Source: Hofstenia miamia (lineage: Eukaryota; Xenacoelomorpha; Acoela). Taken from it: a stretch of 64,000 nucleotides of DNA. Positions within the stretch are counted from its first letter, which is position 1. Each line of letters starts with the position of its first letter. The notes beneath the pieces were generated by a model. It made no database searches. It saw only the letters and a list, made by a program, of their open reading frames with translations, and had not been told where the DNA came from. The DNA is taken from NCBI GenBank assembly GCA_004352715.1, contig SCFE01000045.1, forward strand, positions 217,865-281,864. The letters run 5' to 3'. Both the position numbers and the translations under genes were made by a program. This document shows, in pieces, positions 47,976 through 59,134 of the stretch.

Positions 47976-48975
47976 NNNNNNNNNNNNNNNNNNNNNNNNN
48001 NNNNNNNNNNNNNNNNNNNNNNNNNNNNNNNNNNNNNNNNNNNNNNNNNNNNNNNNNNNNNNNNNNNNNNNNNNNNNNNNNNNNNNNNNNNNNNNNNNNN
48101 NNNNNNNNNNNNNNNNNNNNNNNNNNNNNNNNNNNNNNNNNNNNNNNNNNNNNNNNNNNNNNNNNNNNNNNNNNNNNNNNNNNNNNNNNNNNNNNNNNNN
48201 NNNNNNNNNNNNNNNNNNNNNNNNNNNNNNNNNNNNNNNNNNNNNNNNNNNNNNNNNNNNNNNNNNNNNNNNNNNNNNNNNNNNNNNNNNNNNNNNNNNN
48301 NNNNNNNNNNNNNNNNNNNNNNNNNNNNNNNNNNNNNNNNNNNNNNNNNNNNNNNNNNNNNNNNNNNNNNNNNNNNNNNNNNNNNNNNNNNNNNNNNNNN
48401 NNNNNNNNNNNNNNNNNNNNNNNNNNNNNNNNNNNNNNNNNNNNNNNNNNNNNNNNNNNNNNNNNNNNNNNNNNNNNNNNNNNNNNNNNNNNNNNNNNNN
48501 NNNNNNNNNNNNNNNNNNNNNNNNNNNNNNNNNNNNNNNNNNNNNNNNNNNNNNNNNNNNNNNNNNNNNNNNNNNNNNNNNNNNNNNNNNNNNNNNNNNN
48601 NNNNNNNNNNNNNNNNNNNNNNNNNNNNNNNNNNNNNNNNNNNNNNNNNNNNNNNNNNNNNNNNNNNNNNNNNNNNNNNNNNNNNNNNNNNNNNNNNNNN
48701 NNNNNNNNNNNNNNNNNNNNNNNNNNNNNNNNNNNNNNNNNNNNNNNNNNNNNNNNNNNNNNNNNNNNNNNNNNNNNNNNNNNNNNNNNNNNNNNNNNNN
48801 NNNNNNNNNNNNNNNNNNNNNNNNNNNNNNNNNNNNNNNNNNNNNNNNNNNNNNNNNNNNNNNNNNNNNNNNNNNNNNNNNNNNNNNNNNNNNNNNNNNN
48901 NNNNNNNNNNNNNNNNNNNNNNNNNNNNNNNNNNNNNNNNNNNNNNNNNNNNNNNNNNNNNNNNNNNNNNNNNNN
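47976..48975. other. assembly gap (1000 N)
   Basis: 1000 N. The missing sequence should contain the 5' part of the retroelement ORFs that emerge at 48976. Confidence 0.99.
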
Positions 48976-49351
48976 AATCAGAAGATTTGCCGAACTGTAT
49001 AAAAGAAATGGAGATTAAGTTAGATAATTTGTTTACGTTGGATCACGGGACAATGACAATATCGGAACTGATAAAAGTGGACTTACAGATTAACGAAATA
49101 GCACCAGCAGAGAGAATTATGGTAGAACCTAAAATTGCAATAGACATGTACTACCAAACACGTACTATGGAATTGCTGGGAACAAACGATAAAAATGGTG
49201 GAAGAAAAGAAAATTCACGAAGTAATAACAAAGGAGATAAGAAAATATCTAAAAAACTATCCTCAGTGTGCCTACACCAAAATTATTATTAAACGTTCAG
49301 AAACCATGCGCAAAGAAGGAAAAATTTTCCTATTGAAATTATTGAGATGGT
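48976..49351 (+). pseudogene. retroelement ORF remnant with frame change, family unknown
   Basis: Coming out of the gap, one frame reads SEDLPNCIKEMEIKLDNLFT and later IAIDMYYQTRTMELLGTNDK. Near 49195 coding-like sequence moves to the next frame (MVEEKKIHEVITKEIRKYL, then YPQCAYTKIIIKRSETMRKE) and ends at the TAA at 49349-49351. That stop overlaps the ATG of the following frame within ATGGTAA. The composition is rich in K, E and I and resembles the next two frames, so all are probably parts of one element. Confidence 0.5.
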
Positions 49352-50096
49352 AAGCAAAAGCAAGGAAGAAATTCTGCTAGAAGAGAAGCTCTTACAATCA
49401 ACCAACATAGCATTAACACCAAACACACAACGAGTAATTGATAAAGTCAATTTAGAGAAATGGGGTGAACAAGAACCTAGCGAGCTATCATGGGTTGATA
49501 CAGATGACACAAGACTACTAGTAGAAATTACGGTGCGACGAGAACGGAAGAATAATATAGTACAAAGAATCTTTGGTGAAGTCTATGAACGAGCGACCAA
49601 ATCATTAATTAAAGTGCTATGTACTGAAGCGTTCACCAGGCAGGAGATCGACGAATTACTAGAACCACAAAATCAAATTGCAGTGGATATCGAATGTATC
49701 ACTTCGAAAATAGTAATAAAGCCCGAAATTGCACAGAATTTGATGAAAAACGGTCTAATGGATACTTTCTGGGAGAACATCAAGAAGTCTAAAAATAATT
49801 ATCCTGCAACATTTGGCATGGCCACAACGGCTGAGATGCAAGGCACATATGAAGCTATTGAGGAAAAAACGATGACAACAATATTAAAATGTACGCCACC
49901 ACCGACAATCTTTATACCGATGCTGCTACCAACTTGGCGACTAAAAGATAAGAAAGCAATCAAAGCCATGTGGCATGAAGAAAACACGTACGTCAACAGT
50001 AGACAAGCAGCCGAAAGAATCGTTAACGATGAACGTTACAAAAAGTCGAAAGAAATCTTATTGAAAAATGATAATAAAGAAAGAGTTTTTATATAA
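49347..50096 (+). CDS. LTR-retroelement-associated ORF, unknown family (249 codons)
   Basis: This open frame runs from the ATG at 49347 to the TAA at 50094. It starts MVSKSKEEILLEEKLLQSTN, has LSWVDTDDTRLLVEITVRRE around residue 50, and later PPPTIFIPMLLPTWRLKDKK. It is charged, mostly helical-looking, and has no signal peptide or transmembrane segment. I recognise no protease, RT, RNase H or integrase motif. Its base composition is more balanced than the surrounding DNA, as expected for coding sequence. It overlaps the next ORF by 29 bp in the +1 frame. Position 5' of a purine-rich tract and LTR suggests a 3' ORF or a rearranged Gag-like protein. Confidence 0.55.
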   Translation: MVSKSKEEILLEEKLLQSTNIALTPNTQRVIDKVNLEKWGEQEPSELSWVDTDDTRLLVEITVRRERKNNIVQRIFGEVYERATKSLIKVLCTEAFTRQEIDELLEPQNQIAVDIECITSKIVIKPEIAQNLMKNGLMDTFWENIKKSKNNYPATFGMATTAEMQGTYEAIEEKTMTTILKCTPPPTIFIPMLLPTWRLKDKKAIKAMWHEENTYVNSRQAAERIVNDERYKKSKEILLKNDNKERVFI

Positions 50097-50718
50097 GGAC
50101 AAGAATAATATTAAAGTCCGTGCAGAAATTGAAAAAAGATCTACACAAACCGTAATATTATTCTCAGGGATTAACGACATTGTGTGGGGAGAACTTTGGA
50201 GCTTGCAATATCGATACTACGACGTAATGAGAAGAGTCGAAATCATTACCATGGTAAGATTAGGAAAGAATGAACCAGAGAATATTACTGAAGAAGAAGT
50301 CTTAGAGAATATTAGTGCGTTCTATGATGAGGCGTCAATATCTAAATCGTTGAGATCAACTTACGCATTTTTCTACCCAAACACTACGATCCACCCAGAT
50401 TTGGCGCATACCAGCAGAATAGACGCAATTATGACATTGATGATAGCAATAAAGGGTATGAAACTCTACAGAAAACATTACAATATATTCAACGAGAAAT
50501 TAAATGAATTACGTAGTATGTGCACAATAGCAAAATCTCTAAAGAACCCGTGGTTCTTGAGACACAAGAAGATGTTAAAGACAGAGAAAGACATCGTGCT
50601 AAAAATCACGAAAGATGAGGCGTATGAAAATGTTACTTGGGAAATGAAAGAAGCCAGTGAGATAATCAAAAAGGCGGCCGAGATGGTACATGGAGAAAGA
50701 GTGGTCATCCTTAATTAG
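50068..50718 (+). CDS. LTR-retroelement-associated ORF, unknown family (216 codons)
   Basis: This frame starts with an ATG inside the end of the previous ORF and ends at TAG 50716-50718. Features include QTVILFSGINDIVWGELWSL, PENITEEEVLENISAFYDEA, FYPNTTIHPDLAHTSRIDAI and a charged C-terminus EASEIIKKAAEMVHGERVVI. GIND is reminiscent of the GxND block of SGNH hydrolases, but no other block is visible, so I do not assign that family. It could be a separate product or, with the upstream ORF, one protein split by a frameshift. About 15 bases after the stop comes the purine-rich tract and the presumed LTR. Confidence 0.55.
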   Translation: MIIKKEFLYKDKNNIKVRAEIEKRSTQTVILFSGINDIVWGELWSLQYRYYDVMRRVEIITMVRLGKNEPENITEEEVLENISAFYDEASISKSLRSTYAFFYPNTTIHPDLAHTSRIDAIMTLMIAIKGMKLYRKHYNIFNEKLNELRSMCTIAKSLKNPWFLRHKKMLKTEKDIVLKITKDEAYENVTWEMKEASEIIKKAAEMVHGERVVILN

Positions 50719-50728
50719 CTACGCTGGA

Positions 50729-51469
50729 GGGGGAGTGTGACATAATCCATCAAACTATCATGATTGGTCAAGATGAGAGAAAAAGATNNNNNNNNNNNNN
50801 NNNNNNNNNNNNNNNNNNNNNNNNNNNNNNNNNNNNNNNNNNNNNNNNNNNNNNNNNNNNNNNNNNNNNNNNNNNNNNNNNNNNNNNNNNNNNNNNNNNN
50901 NNNNNNNNNNNNNNNNNNNNNNNNNNNNNNNNNNNNNNNNNNNNNNNNNNNNNNNNNNNNNNNNNNNNNNNNNNNNNNNNNNNNNNNNNNNNNNNNNNNN
51001 NNNNNNNNNNNNNNNNNNNNNNNNNNNNNNNNNNNNNNNNNNNNNNNNNNNNNNNNNNNNNNNNNNNNNNNNNNNNNNNNNNNNNNNNNNNNNNNNNNNN
51101 NNNNNNNNNNNNNNNNNNNNNNNNNNNNNNNNNNNNNNNNNNNNNNNNNNNNNNNNNNNNNNNNNNNNNNNNNNNNNNNNNNNNNNNNNNNNNNNNNNNN
51201 NNNNNNNNNNNNNNNNNNNNNNNNNNNNNNNNNNNNNNNNNNNNNNNNNNNNNNNNNNNNNNNNNNNNNNNNNNNNNNNNNNNNNNNAAATCATGGAGAA
51301 GAACTGTGACAGTGGTATACCTAAACAGTGTCAAGTTACTTTAAGTTAAACAAAGGTTAACAATAGTGTATCTCATGTCCGAGTAAAACAAAGTTAACAT
51401 CAGTACATCCCTACCTGCATATAATGAGGAACAATAATTTAAAAGAATAATTTACTCTCTGTTAAAGCT
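50729..51469 (+). mobile_element. LTR of a retroelement (with 500-N gap), preceded by polypurine tract
   Basis: GGAGGGGGAG at 50729-50738 is a polypurine tract directly followed by TGTGACATAATCC, a normal LTR start. At the other side, a primer-binding-site-like sequence begins at 51470. The LTR therefore spans about 50739-51469, but 50788-51287 is a gap and its true length is unknown. The right boundary lacks a clear CA end. An LTR with a 3' ORF on its left and a leader plus Gag-like ORF on its right means either two elements sharing one LTR in tandem or a misassembly. Confidence 0.6.
50788..51287. other. assembly gap (500 N)
   Basis: Exactly 500 N inside the presumed LTR. Repeats of this kind commonly collapse during assembly. 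Confidence 0.99.
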
Positions 51470-51479
51470 TGGTAGCAGA
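51470..51479 (+). promoter_or_regulatory. primer binding site for initiator tRNA-Met
   Basis: TGGTAGCAGA is the exact complement of the last ten bases of eukaryotic initiator tRNA-Met (TCTGCTACCA). The match ends after ten bases. It lies about 240 bp upstream of the Gag-like ATG, as expected for a 5' leader. Confidence 0.65.
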
Positions 51480-51716
51480 TGCTACATGGCGACTGTGACA
51501 GTTAAGAACAAGCAGGGAAAAATCAACCCAATATCCTGACTCAGGACTTGGAATCAACAAGTAAGTAAAGCAACCAAATTGACAGAACACATGCGGAAAA
51601 TCAGATACAGCACACAGTCAGCTATGAGATAACTACTACTAATACACCTAACTTAAAGCAGGAGCAAAGACGGAGAATCACATTGAAGTGCCAGCCACTA
51701 CTAATTGTAAATCAAG

Positions 51717-52447
51717 ATGACAAATACACGAGAAAAGAAAGGCAGCGCCAAGAAGGGAACAAGCAAAACAACCCCCACCCCAAGGAGACAACACTCAGAG
51801 ACAGACGCATCCCCCACAGAATTGAAAACCCTACACATGTCCCCAGAAATGGGATCCAGTGAAGTTCTGAATATTTTAAGACAGATGAATGAAACAGAAA
51901 CAATACTGAGATCAGAGATACAGTTACTGGTAGAAAGAATGTTGAAATTAGAGCAGGAAAATGAGAACACAGTAAGTGAACTAAAAATTGAAATGGACAA
52001 TTGCCTAGAGAACCAAAGTGAAAGTTTCCAAAAAGATATCAAGGCATTAACAAATCAACTAGCACAATCAAACAAATGTTTCCAGGAACATAATGAGAAA
52101 TGGGGAAACTTATGCCAACAGTTGGAGGACGTGAACAGGCAGCTAATCCTAGACAATGACATACAAGCCCAAGAAATAGAACAACTTAGAGACAAACCCA
52201 GATCAGTAGAATTAGACAGAGAAAAGAGTCACGAAAACCAAGAATGAGAACTAGAAGATCTGAGACATAAGCCTAGAGCAATACAGGAAAACAAAGAGGA
52301 AAACCCGAGGGCAACAAGAATGCATGAAATGATAACTGAGCAGAGGAAAGAGAGAAGCCTACAAGCATCACCCACGAATTTCAAAAAACAGTTCAGGGAA
52401 ATAGAAGAAGAAGAGGAAGAAGACAAGAAAAAAATTATTGATTTAGC
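51717..52447 (+). pseudogene. Gag-like coiled-coil ORF, one in-frame stop, cut by a LINE insertion
   Basis: The frame starts MTNTREKKGSAKKGTSKTT, a basic N-terminus. It continues into a long heptad-rich coiled coil (LRQMNETETILRSEIQLLVE, then MLKLEQENENTVSELKIEM). A TGA at 52245 interrupts it, but the same frame goes on for about 66 codons (ELEDLRHKPRAIQENKEENP). An internal repeat is visible: EIEQLRDKPRSVE before the stop and ELEDLRHKPRAIQ after it. At about 52447 the frame changes abruptly to LINE sequence (SDHNLCIY). Its position after an LTR and primer binding site suggests the first ORF of an LTR element, though no zinc knuckle or capsid motif remains. Confidence 0.6.
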
Positions 52448-53028
52448 GATCACAATCTTTGTATTTACATAAGTAACTATAAATATAACGTCAAATCAAG
52501 GAAAACAATTTTTTCAAGGGACTTTACTAATTTTAATGAACAACACTTTATTCATCTAATGCGGAATATTTCTTTTGATCAAATTTTTACGTTCGAATCC
52601 GGGGATCACATACTGAGTTTCATCACGCCTGAAATCACCCGCGCCCTAAATCGCGCTTCTCCACTCAGGACTAAATTAATCAACACTAATTACGCAGGGG
52701 CCCTTAGGCAGCCTCGTGATTGCAACCTAATTAAGCAGCAGGTGATCATCAAGAATAAATTATTTGAGATAGAAAAGTCCAATCTAATTAAATCGAATTG
52801 GACCAATTATGAAAACGCCAAGCATGTAATTAAAAACTTCGTAAATCAAATTATGATTCTAGGGTTAAAGATTATTTTAAAAAATTTAAAAAATCTATTC
52901 AAAAATTTAATTTTGTAAACAGAAGCTTTGGAAAATCTAAAGGTTTACGTGATGATAACATGATATACAGGGATAAACGCAAAATTGCAAATGTATTAAA
53001 CAAAACTTTTGAAAACATGGGTAAGTTT

Positions 53029-53743
53029 NNNNNNNNNNNNNNNNNNNNNNNNNNNNNNNNNNNNNNNNNNNNNNNNNNNNNNNNNNNNNNNNNNNNNNNN
53101 NNNNNNNNNNNNNNNNNNNNNNNNNNNNNNNNNNNNNNNNNNNNNNNNNNNNNNNNNNNNNNNNNNNNNNNNNNNNNNNNNNNNNNNNNNNNNNNNNNNN
53201 NNNNNNNNNNNNNNNNNNNNNNNNNNNNNNNNNNNNNNNNNNNNNNNNNNNNNNNNNNNNNNNNNNNNNNNNNNNNNNNNNNNNNNNNNNNNNNNNNNNN
53301 NNNNNNNNNNNNNNNNNNNNNNNNNNNNNNNNNNNNNNNNNNNNNNNNNNNNNNNNNNNNNNNNNNNNNNNNNNNNNNNNNNNNNNNNNNNNNNNNNNNN
53401 NNNNNNNNNNNNNNNNNNNNNNNNNNNNNNNNNNNNNNNNNNNNNNNNNNNNNNNNNNNNNNNNNNNNNNNNNNNNNNNNNNNNNNNNNNNNNNNNNNNN
53501 NNNNNNNNNNNNNNNNNNNNNNNNNNNNNNNNNNNNNNNNNNNNNNNNNNNNNNNNNNNNNNNNNNNNNNNNNNNNNNNNNNNNNNNNNNNNNNNNNNNN
53601 NNNNNNNNNNNNNNNNNNNNNNNNNNNNNNNNNNNNNNNNNNNNNNNNNNNNNNNNNNNNNNNNNNNNNNNNNNNNNNNNNNNNNNNNNNNNNNNNNNNN
53701 NNNNNNNNNNNNNNNNNNNNNNNNNNNNNNNNNNNNNNNNNNN
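53029..53743. other. assembly gap (715 N)
   Basis: 715 N inside the RT region of the LINE. The non-round size suggests a length estimated from read pairs. Confidence 0.99.
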
Positions 53744-54277
53744 TATGTCACAACGAATTTAGGCGTTCCCCAAAGAACTGTACTAGGACCAATATTGTTT
53801 TCTCTTTATGTGAATGATATTTCCGAAACAATTTCTAATGGAACTATAAATCAATATGCCGATAATACATGTGTACTAAGAACAGCTCAAAATCCTTATG
53901 AAGCGACCAGACAATTAACCAATGACATCGAAGACCTAATTGTATATTTTGATATAAATAAATTTAAAATTAATACAGTTAAGACACAATTTATCATCTT
54001 TTCACCGAGGATCATAATAAAGTTTGAAATGTGATAATGAAATTATGCAAAGAAATTCTGTTAATTATCTAGGAGTAGTAATCGACAAAAAAATCAAATT
54101 TAATGAATTCCTTTCCTTAAAATTACGAAAAATGGCATCTGGTGTAAAATACTTATTTCATTATAGGCATATAGGGAAATCATTTCATACAGAATTAATA
54201 CACTCATTTGTTTTAAGTCAATTTAATTATTGTTCATTTTTATTTCAAAGTATCAACCGTCTCAATAGGTCATCCTT

Positions 54278-54342
54278 NNNNNNNNNNNNNNNNNNNNNNN
54301 NNNNNNNNNNNNNNNNNNNNNNNNNNNNNNNNNNNNNNNNNN
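54278..54342. other. assembly gap (65 N) with the same 30 bases on both sides
   Basis: The 30 bases before the gap (54248-54277, starting AAGTATCAACCGTCTCAATA) are repeated exactly after it (54343-54372). The true gap is probably zero or negative, with overlapping contig ends. Confidence 0.95.
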
Positions 54343-54828
54343 AAGTATCAACCGTCTCAATAGGTCATCCTTAGCAAGAATATATAATTGGGCCTTAAGG
54401 TCACTAAATTTTATTGATAAGCATCAATCAGTTCGTGAACTTCGATTATCTTATAATATTTTGTCTCTACTTTATTTTATTCAGTATCAATCTTTGTGTT
54501 TAACTCATAAGTTTATAAATGAATGCAATTCTCTAAATTTTCTACAACAATATATTCAGCTCAATCAAATAACAAATAAAATTTTCAGTAAAATTAACAG
54601 ACAGGACTCTTTTACATTTAATTCCTGTGCATTGTGGAATAATCTAGATGTTACTACAAAAATGGAACTAAATTATAAGCATTTTAAGAAAAAAAATTAA
54701 GAATTACTTATTGAAAAAACAATCTTAATTGGGAATTTCCAATAAAATTACATGCATGGAGTCCGTATATCTAAAATTAGTGCCCTTTAAGTAATTGCGC
54801 ATATTTATTGATTTTGTACATTTTATCT

Positions 54829-54855
54829 ATATCTATATATATATATATATATATG
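54829..54855. repeat. (TA)n tract in LINE 3' UTR
   Basis: A TCTATA/TATATA microsatellite between the LINE stop codon and its (TTA)n tail. Confidence 0.85.
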
Positions 54856-54945
54856 CATGTACATTTAGTTTGTAGTATCTCCTTTGTTATTTTTTTCAGC
54901 AATAAATTTGCTTTTACTCTTATTATTATTATTATTATTATTACC

Positions 54946-56481
54946 AAACAAAGTATTTTGAAAGGTTGGACTTCTACATGCATAAAACTGTCACTAGATG
55001 TCTATTATAAGGAGCTGCAATGTCCAAATGACCGCGATAACAATGAAAGCGGTTTTGATACAATAAAATAAAACCTAAATTCTTCAATTCATTTCCTGCT
55101 TGGCTCCATTCTACGTGTATTTCATTAGTTCCTAAACTAAAGCAAGTGTTTAGTTGAACATTCTTGGGTATACTAGCTATCAGTAACAACAATCCATTTT
55201 AGGTTTTAGTTTTAAAAGAGTTATTGGCCAAAAATATATTAATAGTATTTTGGTCCAATAAGTTCCATTAAATTTGGATGAAGGCAAAATTAGGGCAACT
55301 TTTGAAATTTTGGGGTCCTGAGGCTTATTGTAGTTTGGTACAGATATGTAGCTATCAGTATAGTAGGAACTTTAATCCAAAATTAAATCCTGCTTTTTCT
55401 TCTCCAATTCAAGCTTCCTCACTTATTTCAAATGACGAATATGACGATATTTGCGACAAAAATACTGTGCGTAATATAAGGAAGTGTTCTAAATAAGATT
55501 TGAGCTAACAAAATGTGATGAATAGGTGTATATTTCATGTCCAAATTTGAGTGGAGTCATTTAATTCTACTCAAAGAGAACAGCTTAACAGCGTATTTTA
55601 CTAGATATTTTAAATAATCATTTTATGCATAATAGAATTCGGGAATTTTGGCTGAACTTCATCTAACGTTATTTTGTCTTATCCATTATATGCATGTGTT
55701 TTTATCCATAAAGAGATGTTTATCTTATAAATAATGTATCTGATTGTATTTATGTACACTATTTGAGGCATAATATACATTATAATTATATACATTACAA
55801 GAGATTCGTAAAGTATTGTATTCCGTCATCATCTTTACTATTGTCAAGGTCTTTGCTTAACTGTAAGTGAATGAATTATTTCAATGGTTTTCTCTTCTAG
55901 CAAAGATACAATTATTAAAACATCAATAAATTTTAAAAAATACATCCACTATGCAATGTTAACTAATATTTTTAACTATCTACTTTAGTATTTGTGAAAG
56001 AAAAAGTGGAATTAATTATCCCAATCCACACTTTATGAAGATAATTTTGGAATACCCATATTTCAAGACAATTCTTTGCGAACACCATTTATCGCACAAC
56101 AAAAAACATTATGAATTGTGATTCGCAGTTCCGTCGTCTTATAAATGATGTACATATTATTTAAATAACATTTCCTACACTTTTGCAAAATTCGACTTAT
56201 TAGTCTGGTAAAATATTGTCTTATGCAAAGACATTAGCAAAATCTTTTTGAAGATATATTTTTCAACAAGACATTCAACACTGCTCAGCAAATTGCATCC
56301 TAAAAGGGTGTCTAAATGATTGAGAAAGACTTTAATTAATCTTTAATATAAAATTTAGAAATATTTATGTGTAATTTGAAATATTTCTAAGTTATTTCTT
56401 ATCAAAATTCCATTATGCTCAGATAATTGTATAGTTCAGAAAAACAATCAATGTAATCGTGTTTAAATATATATATATATA
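54946..56481. other. intergenic, nothing recognised
   Basis: AT-rich sequence after the LINE tail. The rest of the interrupted Gag-like ORF is not recognisable here. It ends in a (TA)n tract and a 15-N gap (56482-56496). Confidence 0.5.
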
Positions 56482-56496
56482 NNNNNNNNNNNNNNN

Positions 56497-56540
56497 GGCT
56501 CGGCTCGGCTAGTTAGAAGCTCGGCTCGTTGACAAGTCTG
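56497..56540. mobile_element. right end of a hAT-like element with GCTCG subterminal repeats
   Basis: The sequence after the 15-N gap consists of GGCTCGGCTCGGCT, then AGCTCGGCTCGTTGACAAGTCTG. Its last 19-20 bases are the reverse complement of the element start at 57084. The body of this element is lost in the gap. Confidence 0.65.
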
Positions 56541-57083
56541 GTTTTAACTAAACACTATCTTTCCTCGAAACCTAATCAATTCAGATTCGAGAAGATCATA
56601 GTCTTGTCCTGACACTCAGCATCTGCTGTTCCAGTTGTATAATTCATATTGCAAATGTTGAAAATTGGAAAAGAAGAGTTGTATCAAGCTAAATGTTACT
56701 CACGTTGCCGATATATAATGATTTCCTTAAAATAATTGTTAAGATATATTTAGTTTGAAAAGATGAGAGCTTTTCGTCTGATGAAAGACCTACTGACCTC
56801 AATAAATTGAAATATGAGATTATTTTTTGACATGATTTATTCCACACTGGACAGCTGTTACAATTCGGATTCTAATAAAATACTCTTCTGAATTTGAAAT
56901 TCTTTCAATCGCAGACTACTGAATGAAAATACCTAGGTTTCTGCTGGCATCAACTGCATGTTATACAAACTTACTCTTGAACATCGAAAATGCTCGAATT
57001 AATTTAAATACATAATATATATGTTGAATCTTAATCTTATTTATGTTGGGGAAGGGGTAAATTTACCCCCTCCCCTCACATAT
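56541..57083. other. intergenic, nothing recognised
   Basis: Sequence between two hAT-like ends that point away from each other. It contains the GC-richer string GGGGAAGGGGTAAATTTACCCC near 57049-57070, which is partly palindromic. Confidence 0.4.
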
Positions 57084-57375
57084 CAGACTTGTCAACGAGC
57101 CGACATATTTAAGCTCGGCTCGGCTCGTTAGCTCGATACTTTTTCAAAAAAATACTGCATTCTCGAGAAATTTTTAAATAGCTGTTTTTAACTATTTAAT
57201 AAACATTTTAAAATATGATTATAAAATAGGTATATTGAATAAAAAAATAAGAAAAATCTACATAAGCAAATTAAAAAGCAGAACTATAAATTTGCTCGAC
57301 TTAATAAAGGCTCGTTTTGGGCTCGTTGCATATTCAAATGCTCTGCTCAAGCTCGGCTCAGCTCGGATGATTGTG
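57084..57375. mobile_element. hAT-like MITE, left end CAGACTTGTCAACGAGCCGA
   Basis: It starts with CAGACTTGTCAACGAGCCG and carries many GGCTCG/GAGCC repeats in both subterminal regions (AGCTCGGCTCGGCTCGTTAG at the left, GCTCAAGCTCGGCTCAGCTC at the right). The expected right terminus TTGACAAGTCTG is not found, so the right limit is approximate and the end is degenerate. CAG-type ends with clustered GCTCG motifs fit a hAT element. Confidence 0.55.
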
Positions 57376-59134
57376 CATCTAATCTTATCGTATGTTTTGA
57401 TTTTTATTTCTTGTCAATGAGTTGTATATATTTTTGAGGTATATTTCTTTGATCATAATCAGAAGAAAATCATTTTGAGCTATAATTAATCTGTTAGCAA
57501 GAGCGTAAAAAATACAAAAAAATCATACTTACCTCTAAAAGTGCTGATGTCACCAAAAGTTATGCCCAACGATGGAATGATGATAAATTTTTTGTAAATG
57601 GTAATTTTCATTCATAATTACCGGTATGTACTGTTTGGGTAATTATAACTCAAAATAAACAGGGGTGCAATTCCCCCCTACATAGGGCTAAGTTAAACAG
57701 TATTGTTGAAGAATCTTAGCATACAATTTTTAGTAATTTTCAAGTAATTTCGAGAAATTGATCATATTTAAGAAAATCAATTAAGGCTAAACTTTATAAT
57801 GTATTATTGTAGTAAAGTCGTTTTTCTCCATCAAATGGATCCTGCAATTTTAAACATTTTAAAATAATAGTCATCAAATTATTTATAAAATACATATTTT
57901 CATACTTGTATAGAGTCTTAGTTTGAAGTAGGTTTGGTTGTATCATACATCACAACCCGCAAAAGGCCCATTTAAATTTAATTTACGAATTCACGGAGCC
58001 TCTTCCACATTTTGTGTTTTATTTAGAACTTCTTGGTAATTAAACTTCTTAATGAATATACAATTTTTATTAATTTTTTGAATTGTTTAGAATTTTTTGC
58101 AAGTATGGAAAATTTAAAGCAAGTTAAAAATTTAATAGCTGCTTTTAAAAAATTTCATATTCTTTGGAGGGAAATGCATTGACTCTTTGAAATTGTTTGC
58201 CTATACAAAATTGCTATAGGAATAATTTATTGTTATTAATTCTAATACACTATGGAAACATAAAATATAGATAGAAGTGAACAGCTTTCAAATATAGTTA
58301 TATAAGTGCATGATCTATAAAATATTATAGCATTCTTAATCTTGAAGATATCTTAGTTTGTTATTTAGATGGCTGTTGGTGTATTTGAAAATGCTGTGAG
58401 TTTTAGAGATGTTATTTGTCATTAAACAATTTTCGCGTAATTGCCAATGTCCAATCAAAATCTACTACATAAACATTGCATTTGAAAGACAACATGATGT
58501 ATCACCATTTGAAGCAATAAAAATCAATGGAGGTAAGAATATTAAGAATATTACACTCATTTCAAAAAATTTGTGGAAAATTTATAAAATAAAAAAATCT
58601 ACAATAAATATACAATATTGAAAATTCACTAAAATGTACAATTTTAAGTCAATTAATAATGAATTATTATTTTCTTGAGTAAATTTTCCACTTATACATT
58701 CTTCAAACATTTTAAACGACACTTCAGCTAAATTATTGGGAAATGGATTCGATGCTTGCAGTAGTGCTACATTATTAACAATAGTTCATCTTTGAAAATT
58801 TGTAAATTTTAAGTGAGAAACGACTTCTTAAAATGCCACTTTTATGGTAAATATCAAATATTTGGAATTTTACATTTTAAGGAAATTTTAGAGTGAGGAA
58901 AACGTTCAATTGAAAATCGAGTGAAACATTAAAAGATTCTCCTTGAAAGAATGGCTGTCTGTAAAGATGCCTTTAATTGTACACAAAAAGGACTCAATCT
59001 TTTTGTTATGTAACCTTCAGGATTTACAATGAAATACTGACCACAAAAAACTAAAAAAGTAATAATTTAAAAAGTCCACTAAGTGGCTAAGGTCTATATA
59101 TTTTGTAGTAAGCCAGCTTATTATAAATTCACAT
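57376..59134. other. intergenic, nothing recognised
   Basis: AT-rich. The 70-codon frame at 58409-58621 has no motif or splice context. Confidence 0.5.

Larger units (their letters stand above)
52448..54945 (+). pseudogene. APE-type LINE, 5'-truncated, inserted in the LTR element
   Basis: The element begins at the last endonuclease motif (SDHNLCIYIS) and continues ISFDQIFTFESGDHILSFIT and ITRALNRASPLRTKLIN, the normal linker to the reverse transcriptase. A gap hides the RT core. The frame re-emerges as GVPQRTVLGPILFSLYVNDI and NQYADNTCVL. The catalytic YADD is YADN and the conserved QGTVLGP is QRTVLGP, so it is inactive. After a frameshift near 54030 it reads VNYLGVVIDKKIKFNEF, then LIHSFVLSQFNYCSFLF, and ends CALWNNLDVTTKMELNYKHF with a stop near 54698. 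The 3' UTR ends in (TTA)n at about 54919-54942. The exact clade (CR1/L2/Jockey-like) is not determined. Confidence 0.82.

Noticed and set aside
54974-55496. Frames of about 70 codons on both strands after the LINE tail
   Set aside because: No motif, no splice support, and no continuity with the Gag-like ORF.
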